DNA from: Planctomycetaceae bacterium | GTDB lineage: Bacteria > Planctomycetota > Planctomycetia > Pirellulales > Thermoguttaceae | Assembly: GCA_031274385.1 (NCBI GenBank) | Contig: JAISQH010000530.1 | Location: 1-5,290, forward strand | Direction of reading: 5' to 3' | Length of the DNA stretch: 5,290 nt | Part shown: positions 1 to 5,290 of the stretch, piece by piece | Layout of the letters: every line of letters starts with the position of its first letter | Position numbering within the stretch: position 1 is the first letter of the stretch | Notes under the pieces: generated by a model | Database searches by the model: none | What the model saw: the letters and a program-made list of their open reading frames with translations, nothing else | What the model was told of the DNA's origin: nothing | Made by a program: the position numbers and the translations under genes

Positions 1-85
1 TGTAATATGAAGTGATAGAAAACTTCCTTGAGTAAAATAATGAATACCATCAAAAACAGAACAAGTTAAAACTAACCTTGAATTT

Positions 86-101
86 CTTTGCGTCTTTGCG
101 C
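86..101. repeat. Two 8-bp tandem units in AT-rich spacer
   Basis: CTTTGCGT (86-93) is followed directly by CTTTGCGC (94-101). The end overlaps a perfect 10-bp palindrome, TTGCGCGCAA, at 96-105. These GC-richer bases stand out inside an otherwise very AT-rich, gene-free stretch (1-186) downstream of the helicase gene. No T-tract follows the palindrome on either strand, so I do not call it a terminator. It may be the remnant of a dispersed intergenic repeat; the function is unknown. Confidence 0.45.
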
Positions 102-122
102 GCAAGCCTTAAAACAAAAGAG

Positions 123-175
123 ACAGTTACAATAATAGTTATAAATGACAACGTTTTAAAATAAACAGTTACAAT
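123..175. repeat. 11-bp direct repeat pair near the helicase 3' end
   Basis: ACAGTTACAAT occurs at 123-133 and again at 165-175, with starts 42 bp apart, in the AT-rich spacer just past the helicase stop codon. Both copies are exact. Such a short repeat in AT-rich DNA could arise by chance. Nothing else in 1-186 could be recognised: no ORF, no RNA gene and no clear terminator. Confidence 0.35.
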
Positions 176-186
176 TACGTTTTCGG

Positions 187-3042
187 TTATATTTCTTGGG
201 AGCGATTGATGTCGAGGGCAACCATTTTGAGGAGTTGTTCGTCGTTCATTTCCGTAACGAGTGCTTCGCCGCCGCCTTCGATCAATTCACGAGCTAAACT
301 CTTTTTGCTCTCAATCATTTCTTCAATTCGTTCTTCAACGGTTCCGCGACAGACGAATTTATGTACCAGAACGTTTTTTCGTTGACCAATACGGAACGCC
401 CGATCTGTTGCCTGATTTTCGACTGCCGGATTCCACCAGCGATCAAAATGGATAACATGGGACGCCGCCGTTAAATTTAAGCCGGTGCCGCCCGCTTTGA
501 GCGACAGAACAAAAAACGGCGCACCGGATTCCGATTGGAACGCTTCAACCATTTCACGGCGTTTTTTGATTGCTGTTGTACCGTCCAGAACAAGACCGGT
601 TCGGTGAAAGACGTTTTGTAAATGAAACGCAATCGGCTCCGTCATCTCCCGAAACTGGGTAAAGACCAACACCTTTTCCTGCCGTGACGCAATCTCGTCA
701 CAAATTTCCTTTAATCGTTCAAATTTACCGCTTAATGCCGGATTGTAATCGCCGTCGCCAGTCCATTGCGCCGGATGATTGCAAATCTGCTTGAAACGTA
801 ACAAATACGAAAGAATAATGCCGCGTCGTTTGATTCCTTCGTGATTTTCTTTTAGGTCTTTCGCCAACTGTTCGACCGATTGCGAATACAACACGGCTTG
901 CTTTTTACCAAGACCACACCACGCCGTGATTTCCGTCTTGTCCGGTAAGTCCGAAATAATCCGCTTGTCCGTTTTCAAACGCCGTAAAATGTACGGTTGC
1001 GTTAATTTCCGTAACGGAGCATAATTCGTAGCGGAATTTTTAGTCGAAAGCGATTTGACAAAAGCGGCAAAACCCTTGCTTGATCCCAGCAAACCGGGAT
1101 TGAGAAAATCGAAAAGAGACCAAAGATCGGACAACCGGTTTTCAATCGGCGTTCCGGTCAACACGATACGGCTGCCGGCATTGAGTTTTTTAACCGCTTT
1201 CGCCTGCTTCGTACCGGCATTTTTAATCGCCTGCGCTTCGTCAAGAATTATCGTACTCCAACGCTTTGATTGAATCCAATTGAGCCGTTCCACCATGCCG
1301 TAAGTTGTCATCACAAGATCAATTTCGTGCCAATTTTTCGGTTCTTCGGTTCCGCTGCCGCTGGAATGGGCAATTCGCGGTTTCAAATCCGGCGCAAATT
1401 TTTGGATTTCCGATTCCCAGTTTCCGAGCAGCGATGCCGGAGCCACGAGCAATGAGGTTGTCAAACGCGAAGACGAATCGGTTGGACGTTTGAATTTCGG
1501 ATTTTTTTTGAACGATAAAAGCAACGTAATGACCTGAATTGTTTTGCCAAGTCCCATATCGTCCGCTAAACATGCCCCCAAACCGAGTCGTGACATCAGA
1601 TGCAGCCAATGAACTCCGATTTCCTGATACGGTCGAAGTGTGGCGTTGAGACCGATTTGATGAAACGAAAAATCTTCGCACTGATCGGGGTTACGAATCG
1701 CCGCAAGCGTTTCGGCAAAAGAACCAATCGGCATGACCTCCGACCAATCGCGAAATATTGTTTCTTGATCGAGAGCGTCCCACTTCCCGTCAACCGGCAA
1801 ACCGGAAAGAAGTCTCATGCCTTCGTAAAACGATAAACCCTCTTTTTGTACAAGATCGTCTATCTTTTGCCAATGATCCAACGCCGCCTGAAGTTTTTCA
1901 CGGTCAACTTCAACCCACTGACCGCGAAGCCGAACAAGAGAACCGTCAGCGTTCAATAATTCATTCAATTCTTCTTCCGTCAACGTTTCGCCGTTCAAAA
2001 CCGTGTTGACACGAAAATTCAGAAGCGATGTGATGTTCAATATGGACGTTTCCTTTTTTGTCCCGATATTAACCCGAACTTGCGGTCTGGAATGTTGACG
2101 GCTTTTCCACCAGTCTGGAACACGAACAATCAAACCGGATTCTTCCAGTGACGGAATGTCTTGTAACAATTGATGTGCCTGTTGAGGCGTCCAGGCACGA
2201 GGTTGATAAATCGTTTGATCTTCAACCATATTCTGTACCCAAATACATTTTTCCGCCGCCGCTGTTATCGGTTGCAATAATCGGAGCAACGCTCCCCGAT
2301 CTTGCACCGAAGCGTATTCGGTCAACGCCTTCGATAACGGTAACTGAATCGGTTTTGCACCGGCGGAAACTTTGTCCGTGTACGTTGCCATGAAAGCGAA
2401 GGGTCTGACCTCATCGCGTTTATTTTCGGCAAGGTGAAATGTAACGCGTCCGACTGTCCGCCAAAGCGGATTCTGCCGCTGAATCCAATCGGCGGCTCCA
2501 GCCGGATGTTGTTCGATCTTTTTATGGACAAACCGGTCGAGTTCTTTCCACCATTCGGTAAGAACTTCCGACGTAAGATATTCCGCGCCCGGCATGGGCG
2601 GAGCGTTAATCAGAAAAAACTCCATCTCGGAAACCGTCGGTAACGGAACCGTCGGCAACGGAACCGTTGACACCGGAACCGCCGACTGCTGAACCGTTGA
2701 CGATGCTTCTGTTGCCAACTCCGGCATTGCCTTATCGCCGACATTTCCCAATTCGGGCAGATGACAAAGTCGGGTCAGATAATTCTTGGCAAAGCTTCGC
2801 AGAAAATCGAAATCGCTTGGTAACGCGGTTTCCAATTCGGTTGTTGCCAGAGATAACAGCCCTTTCGGATAGTCAAGATCACCGTTAAAGGCATTGCGAA
2901 GCCGGTTTTCCAACGCCGAAATCGTTTTTTCAACGTTTTTGTTTAATTTATCTGATTGATCTGATTGGTCTGATTGGTTAAAAATTTCCGGTTCGTCAAG
3001 ATAAGGATGCCCCGCCGGAGAAATATGAATTTGAGGAAACAT
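187..3042 (-). CDS. SNF2-family DEAD/DEAH-box ATP-dependent helicase (bacterial HelZ-like, with SNF2-associated N-terminal domain)
   Basis: This is a 951-residue SNF2-superfamily (SF2) ATPase predicted to translocate on double-stranded DNA or remodel protein-nucleic acid complexes in the cytoplasm. The C-terminal half has the full motif set: LRPYQEIGVHWL (469-480), Walker A DDMGLGKT (494-501), motif Ia LLVAPASLLGNW (531-542), Walker B DEAQ (601-604), motif III LTGTPIEN (628-635), motif IV VLVFTQF (791-797), motif V KAGGTGLNL (849-857) and motif VI ATDRAFRIGQ (878-887). Residues about 140-430, including LVRLRGQWVEVD (369-380), resemble the bacterial SNF2-associated domain (DUF3670) of HelZ-type proteins. 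A low-complexity region (about 20-35) and a Val/Pro/Thr linker (113-137) precede it. All catalytic motifs are intact, so it should be active. The start is fixed: an in-frame TAA lies at 3073-3075 with no ATG, GTG or TTG between, although no Shine-Dalgarno is visible. It follows the dehydrogenase gene by 54 bp on the same strand. The usual SWIM zinc-finger partner is absent. The biological role (repair, transcription or defence) cannot be told from sequence. Confidence 0.95.
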   Translation of the reverse strand: MFPQIHISPAGHPYLDEPEIFNQSDQSDQSDKLNKNVEKTISALENRLRNAFNGDLDYPKGLLSLATTELETALPSDFDFLRSFAKNYLTRLCHLPELGNVGDKAMPELATEASSTVQQSAVPVSTVPLPTVPLPTVSEMEFFLINAPPMPGAEYLTSEVLTEWWKELDRFVHKKIEQHPAGAADWIQRQNPLWRTVGRVTFHLAENKRDEVRPFAFMATYTDKVSAGAKPIQLPLSKALTEYASVQDRGALLRLLQPITAAAEKCIWVQNMVEDQTIYQPRAWTPQQAHQLLQDIPSLEESGLIVRVPDWWKSRQHSRPQVRVNIGTKKETSILNITSLLNFRVNTVLNGETLTEEELNELLNADGSLVRLRGQWVEVDREKLQAALDHWQKIDDLVQKEGLSFYEGMRLLSGLPVDGKWDALDQETIFRDWSEVMPIGSFAETLAAIRNPDQCEDFSFHQIGLNATLRPYQEIGVHWLHLMSRLGLGACLADDMGLGKTIQVITLLLSFKKNPKFKRPTDSSSRLTTSLLVAPASLLGNWESEIQKFAPDLKPRIAHSSGSGTEEPKNWHEIDLVMTTYGMVERLNWIQSKRWSTIILDEAQAIKNAGTKQAKAVKKLNAGSRIVLTGTPIENRLSDLWSLFDFLNPGLLGSSKGFAAFVKSLSTKNSATNYAPLRKLTQPYILRRLKTDKRIISDLPDKTEITAWCGLGKKQAVLYSQSVEQLAKDLKENHEGIKRRGIILSYLLRFKQICNHPAQWTGDGDYNPALSGKFERLKEICDEIASRQEKVLVFTQFREMTEPIAFHLQNVFHRTGLVLDGTTAIKKRREMVEAFQSESGAPFFVLSLKAGGTGLNLTAASHVIHFDRWWNPAVENQATDRAFRIGQRKNVLVHKFVCRGTVEERIEEMIESKKSLARELIEGGGEALVTEMNDEQLLKMVALDINRSQEI
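2632..2706 (-). repeat. Five 15-bp tandem units encoding a pentapeptide repeat in the helicase linker
   Basis: Five consecutive 15-bp units (2632-2646, 2647-2661, 2662-2676, 2677-2691, 2692-2706) each begin with AACCG on the plus strand. On the coding strand they give, in protein order, ASSTV, QQSAV, PVSTV, PLPTV and PLPTV (residues 113-137). The two C-terminal units are identical in protein and differ at one base, which suggests recent duplication; the N-terminal units are more diverged. The repeat lies between the N-terminal segment and the SNF2-associated domain. It probably forms a flexible linker whose length can change without breaking the frame. Confidence 0.85.
2950..2976 (-). repeat. 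Three 9-bp units encoding Gln-Ser-Asp repeats near the helicase N-terminus
   Basis: Three 9-bp units encode QSD-QSD-QSD at residues 23-31. The plus-strand core TCTGATTG recurs every 9 bp. The stretch is acidic, polar and probably disordered. As the period is a multiple of three, gain or loss of units would keep the reading frame. Confidence 0.8.
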
Positions 3043-3096
3043 AAAAATGGAAAATTGACAATGGAAAGATTTTTAACGATTCAGACGTAAAATATT

Positions 3097-3942
3097 TTAG
3101 AGATGTTCTTTTGAATTTTTGGCACGTTTGTTGTAGATCATTTCGCAGATTTTGTTTCCGATAGGATTGCAAAGTAAGGCGAGGGCAAGTTTATATCGTA
3201 ACGAGGGAATACAAACGACGTTGCGTGTTTTTCGGATGGATCGGAGTGATGTCCGAACAACATATTCCGCCGTAAGCCACGCAATACCCGGCGTTTTATC
3301 TTTTTGGAAGAATTTCATCAATTCCGTGTGGTGAAAACCGGTGTGCGTCAAACCCGGACAAAGTGCCTGAACCCGAACACCGTGTTTTTGAACATCGCAT
3401 TGAAGGCATTTGGAAAATGATAAAACGTAAGATTTCGTTCCCATATATTCGGCACTGTTTTTACCGTACAAAAACGCGGCAACCGAAGAAAGGTTCACCA
3501 GAAATCCTTTTTTCCGTCGGCACATCGGAACCAACGCCGCACGGGAAAGCCGCATCAACGAAATAACATGAACCCGAATCATTTCTTCTTCGCGATCAGG
3601 ATCAACATCAGGAAACGCATCTGCAAAACCAAATCCGGCATTGTTGATCATCCATTCGAGCGATTCGGATGTTTCAAGACGTTCTTCGAGGCATTTGACT
3701 TCTTCGGCATTGGAAAGATCGCAAATAAACGGCTCAACATGAACACCATATTTCGATTCAAATTCCGTTTTGATTTCTTCAAGAAGTTTCCCGCGCCGGG
3801 CAACAAGTAACAGATTGTATCCTTCGGCAGCAAGTTGTCGTGCAAATTCCTTGCCAAGCCCATCGCTCGCCCCAGTAATAACCGCAAGAGGTGATTGGGA
3901 TTGGGTAAGAGATGACTGATTTTTTAATAAATCACTTGACAT
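3097..3942 (-). CDS. Short-chain dehydrogenase/reductase (classical SDR, DltE/COG0300-like)
   Basis: This 281-residue classical SDR is predicted to be a cytoplasmic NAD(P)(H)-dependent oxidoreductase; the substrate is unknown. After a 17-residue polar extension, the Rossmann fold opens with the cofactor loop TGASDGLG (23-30). The second strand ends in LLLVARR (44-50), and these basic residues favour NADP(H). Next come CDLS (74-77), NNAG (100-103), LSS with catalytic Ser153, and YMGTK with catalytic Tyr166 and Lys170. PGLTHTGF (196-203) follows in the post-catalytic PG region. The position that normally holds the tetrad Asn reads His125 (RVHVISL), an unusual choice discussed in the findings. 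The basic, hydrophobic C-terminal tail (about 245-275) resembles that of DltE-like SDRs; it may touch the membrane but is not a clear transmembrane helix. The start is supported by an in-frame TAA at 3964-3966 and a GGAG site. The gene lies 54 bp upstream of the helicase gene, so an operon is possible but the functions do not obviously connect. Family is certain; the reaction is not. Confidence 0.93.
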   Translation of the reverse strand: MSSDLLKNQSSLTQSQSPLAVITGASDGLGKEFARQLAAEGYNLLLVARRGKLLEEIKTEFESKYGVHVEPFICDLSNAEEVKCLEERLETSESLEWMINNAGFGFADAFPDVDPDREEEMIRVHVISLMRLSRAALVPMCRRKKGFLVNLSSVAAFLYGKNSAEYMGTKSYVLSFSKCLQCDVQKHGVRVQALCPGLTHTGFHHTELMKFFQKDKTPGIAWLTAEYVVRTSLRSIRKTRNVVCIPSLRYKLALALLCNPIGNKICEMIYNKRAKNSKEHL

Positions 3943-3953
3943 TATTTTTTCTG

Positions 3954-3957
3954 CTCC
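3954..3957 (-). promoter_or_regulatory. Ribosome binding site of the SDR gene
   Basis: On the minus strand GGAG, within GGCGGAG, lies 11 nt before the ATG. The spacing is slightly long, but the site is the only purine-rich match and supports the chosen start. The helicase gene downstream has no comparable site. Confidence 0.6.
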
Positions 3958-3984
3958 GCCATTTTAAGGATAAAAATTCAATCT

Positions 3985-4012
3985 TCAACATTCAATTCAG
4001 TTTGAGTATAAT
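3985..4012 (+). promoter_or_regulatory. Candidate sigma70-type promoter for the apbE-like gene
   Basis: A perfect TATAAT lies at 4007-4012. The best upstream hexamer is TCAACA (3985-3990, four of six matches to TTGACA) with a 16-bp spacer. Transcription would begin near 4019 and leave a leader of roughly 77 nt before the ATG at 4096. The -10 is strong and the -35 weak. AT-rich DNA gives such matches by chance, so this is a prediction only. The -10 overlaps the minus-strand -10 at 4005-4010. Confidence 0.4.
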
Positions 4013-4032
4013 TTAACTTTTTCGATTGTCCA
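4005..4032 (-). promoter_or_regulatory. Candidate sigma70-type promoter for the SDR(-helicase) unit
   Basis: Read on the minus strand, TGGACA (plus positions 4032-4027; five of six to TTGACA) is followed after 16 bp by TATACT (plus positions 4010-4005; five of six to TATAAT). Transcription would start near 3998, giving a leader of about 55 nt. The placement in the only divergent spacer of the window fits. It shares bases with the opposing -10 box, so the two polymerases could not both bind at once if both sites are real. Confidence 0.45.
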
Positions 4033-4083
4033 GTACCGTTTATTTTCAACCGCAACCAACTTTCAACTCAAAATAAATCAATC

Positions 4084-4088
4084 GGGAG
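4084..4088 (+). promoter_or_regulatory. Ribosome binding site of the apbE-like gene
   Basis: GGGAG lies 7 nt before the ATG at 4096, which is near-ideal spacing. An in-frame TGA at 4093-4095 directly abuts the ATG, so the reading frame cannot extend upstream and this start is well fixed. Confidence 0.8.
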
Positions 4089-4095
4089 ATTTTGA

Positions 4096-5136
4096 ATGTT
4101 CTTTCTTTTTCTTTTAGTTTTGTTTCTTTTTGTTTCCGCTGTTTTTGGTTCGGAGCGGTTTGAGTTTGAAGAAATTCAAATGGGAGTTCCGGTTCGGATT
4201 ATTTTATACGCCGATTCTTCCGAAAACACCGCAACCAATTCAACGGTTCAAGACGCGGCAAAGGACGCGTTTGAGTGTTTTCGTGTGATCAATAAGACAA
4301 TGAGCGACTATGATTCCGACAGCGAACTCTCACAACTCTCTGACAAATTCAATCTTGCAGGTAATCACCAACAGGAAGGTGTTCGTGTGAGCGATGATCT
4401 TTTTGAGGTTCTGAAATCGGCAAAAGAAATGAGCAACATTTCAGATGGGGCATTTGATATTACGATTTCGCCGCTTGTTCGTCTTTGGCGTCGTTCGCGT
4501 CGGCAAAAAGAGTTGCCGAAGCAGCAATATCTTGATCAGGCTCGGCAACTTGTCGGAAATCATCTTTGGACTCTGGACGAAACCACACAACGTGTTCGCC
4601 TGTTGAAGCCGGGCATGAAACTGGATTTGGGGGGTATTGCCAAAGGTTATGCGATTGATCGGGCGTTTGAGGCGGTTCAAAAGCACGGTATTGAAATAAT
4701 TTTAATTGATGCCGGTGGTGATTTACGGGTTGGCAAGGCACCGCCGGAGGGTTGGAAAATTAACCTAAACGGTCAGCAAACCGTCTCAATGGAAAATATC
4801 GCAATGGCAACTTCCGGTGATCGTTTCCAATTTGTTGAAATTAACAACGTTCGGTATTCCCATTTGATTGATCCGAAGACCGGTCTTGGACTGACCACAT
4901 CTTGCACTGTCCACGTAACCGCCCCAACCGCCGCACAAGCCGATGCACTGGCGTCAGCGATTGCTGTTTTGGGAGCGGAAAAAGGAATAGCTCTGATTGA
5001 AACTCATTTTACCAATAAAAATGTTGCCGTCAAAATCATACTCAACCAAACCAATCAAGTATTTCAATCAAAAAATTGGACTGAAAACCGTTTCTCCCGA
5101 CCAAAACAACCAAAAACAGAACCACCCCCTAAATAA
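4096..5136 (+). CDS. apbE: Exported ApbE-type FAD:protein FMN transferase
   Basis: This 346-residue ApbE-family protein is predicted to cleave FAD and attach FMN covalently to a Thr/Ser of client flavoproteins outside the cytoplasmic membrane. Residues 1-18 form a very hydrophobic export signal, probably cleaved near VFG-SE; there is no lipobox Cys, so it is not an obvious lipoprotein. Family motifs run in order: MSDYDSDSELSQL (69-81), GAFDITISPL (118-127), LDLGGIAKGYAID (176-188), DAGGDLRV (205-212), ATSGD (238-242), YSHLIDPKTG (254-263) and APTAAQADALAS (276-287). By comparison with characterised ApbE/Ftp enzymes, Ala182, Asp283 and Ser287 would sit at the Mg-binding site; the last is usually Thr. 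The length is normal for the family, with a short Lys/Pro-rich tail (335-346). It is divergent from the SDR gene and has its own RBS and candidate promoter. No client such as NqrB/C, RnfD/G or an FMN-binding domain protein is visible, so targets must lie elsewhere. The family call is firm; the cleavage site and client are inferred. Confidence 0.95.
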   Translation: MFFLFLLVLFLFVSAVFGSERFEFEEIQMGVPVRIILYADSSENTATNSTVQDAAKDAFECFRVINKTMSDYDSDSELSQLSDKFNLAGNHQQEGVRVSDDLFEVLKSAKEMSNISDGAFDITISPLVRLWRRSRRQKELPKQQYLDQARQLVGNHLWTLDETTQRVRLLKPGMKLDLGGIAKGYAIDRAFEAVQKHGIEIILIDAGGDLRVGKAPPEGWKINLNGQQTVSMENIAMATSGDRFQFVEINNVRYSHLIDPKTGLGLTTSCTVHVTAPTAAQADALASAIAVLGAEKGIALIETHFTNKNVAVKIILNQTNQVFQSKNWTENRFSRPKQPKTEPPPK

Positions 5137-5160
5137 ATCAATCATTTCGGGGGCAAGTGG

Positions 5161-5187
5161 TATGGGCGAGGGCAAGCCTCGCCCATA
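5161..5187. repeat. GC-rich palindromic repeat, copy 1 (perfect 11-bp stem, 5-nt loop)
   Basis: TATGGGCGAGG (5161-5171) pairs perfectly with CCTCGCCCATA (5177-5187) around the loop GCAAG. It starts 24 nt after the apbE stop codon, so it would form in the 3' end of that transcript. No T-run follows it (CAATGGCAAAACG), so it does not look like a canonical intrinsic terminator. REP-like or MITE-like intergenic elements have this form. It may protect the mRNA 3' end or be a passive dispersed repeat. Confidence 0.85.
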
Positions 5188-5201
5188 CAATGGCAAAACG
5201 T

Positions 5202-5286
5202 GGATTCCGTTTCAAAATCAACATTCCCGTAGGGGCGAGGCTTGCCCTCGTCCCCAAAAACGGCGGATTCCGTTTCAAAATCAACA
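5202..5286 (+). repeat. 22-bp perfect direct repeat flanking the second hairpin
   Basis: The 22-bp sequence at 5202-5223 (begins GGATTCCG, ends AAATCAACA) recurs exactly at 5265-5286. The starts are 63 bp apart, and short similarity (AAAACG) extends just upstream of both. One copy follows each hairpin, so the region looks like two units of a composite repeat, with the hairpin portion inverted in one of them. The array may continue beyond the right edge. Confidence 0.85.
5232..5254. repeat. GC-rich palindromic repeat, copy 2, inverted relative to copy 1
   Basis: GGGGCGAGG (5232-5240) pairs with CCTCGTCCC (5246-5254) around the loop CTTGC, with a single G-T wobble at 5235/5251. Its core 5233-5253 matches the reverse complement of 5164-5184 at 20 of 21 positions, so it is the same element in the opposite orientation. 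No T-tract follows on either strand. Confidence 0.85.
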
Positions 5287-5290
5287 CAAG

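Noticed and set aside
1600..1836. 78-codon plus-strand open frame inside the helicase gene, and similar small frames on both strands across 261-2888
   Set aside because: They lie wholly within the helicase reading frame, which has a full set of conserved motifs. Their translations show no recognisable domain, so they are shadows.
187..3042. SNF2 helicase as part of a DISARM-like or other phage-defence cluster
   Set aside because: No methyltransferase, DrmA/B/C, nuclease or other defence gene lies in the window. The domain order fits a stand-alone HelZ-type protein better.
3943..4095. Riboswitch or structured leader (for example an FMN riboswitch) ahead of the flavin transferase
   Set aside because: The spacer is AT-rich and only 153 bp. 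I see no conserved FMN-element blocks and no strong stem.
4096..4152. Lipoprotein signal peptide on the ApbE-like protein
   Set aside because: There is no Cys in or just after the hydrophobic segment, so a lipobox is absent; the first Cys is residue 61.
4460..4741. 93-codon minus-strand open frame antisense to the apbE-like gene
   Set aside because: It overlaps conserved ApbE motifs on the other strand and has no recognisable domain; the codon pattern is explained by the sense gene.
5161..5187. Intrinsic terminator after the apbE-like gene
   Set aside because: The stem is strong, but the bases that follow (CAATGGCAAAACG) contain no T-tract on the plus strand. The second copy also lacks one, so a repeat element is the better call.
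5161..5286. Start of a CRISPR array
   Set aside because: There are only two copies, the hairpin parts are inverted relative to each other, and the spacing and repeat structure do not fit a repeat-spacer array.
5202..5286. Insertion sequence ends or target-site duplication
   Set aside because: The 22-bp direct repeats enclose only 41 bp with no coding capacity, and no transposase or terminal inverted repeat outside the hairpin is seen.

Overview
The window carries three complete protein genes, all ordinary housekeeping-type families, plus a small cluster of palindromic intergenic repeats at its right edge. No RNA gene, mobile element, CRISPR array or phage gene could be recognised. The organism is probably a Planctomycetota bacterium of moderate GC. 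This is an inference from the style of the ApbE protein (the MGVPVRIILYA opening after an export signal), from a large SNF2 protein with the bacterial helicase-associated domain, and from one gene that lacks a Shine-Dalgarno sequence. It is not proven by any marker gene.

Layout from left to right. Positions 1-186 are AT-rich and non-coding, with only short repeats. Positions 187-3042 (minus strand) encode a 951-residue SNF2-family ATPase/helicase. Positions 3097-3942 (minus strand) encode a 281-residue short-chain dehydrogenase/reductase. It lies 54 bp upstream of the helicase gene and may be co-transcribed with it. Positions 3943-4095 form a 153-bp divergent intergenic region with candidate promoters for both directions whose -10 boxes overlap. 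Positions 4096-5136 (plus strand) encode an exported ApbE-type FAD:protein FMN transferase. Positions 5137-5290 hold two inverted copies of a GC-rich hairpin element, each followed by the same 22-bp sequence.

The three genes do not form an obvious pathway. The helicase acts on nucleic acid in the cytoplasm, the reductase is a cytoplasmic NAD(P)H enzyme of unknown substrate, and the ApbE protein modifies flavoproteins outside the cytoplasmic membrane. None of the usual ApbE client genes (Nqr, Rnf, FMN-binding domain proteins) and no SWIM zinc-finger partner of the helicase is present. The most unusual signals are the mirrored hairpin pair, the overlapping divergent promoters, and an Asn-to-His change at the expected catalytic tetrad position of the reductase. 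I found no convincing evidence of a new multi-gene system here.
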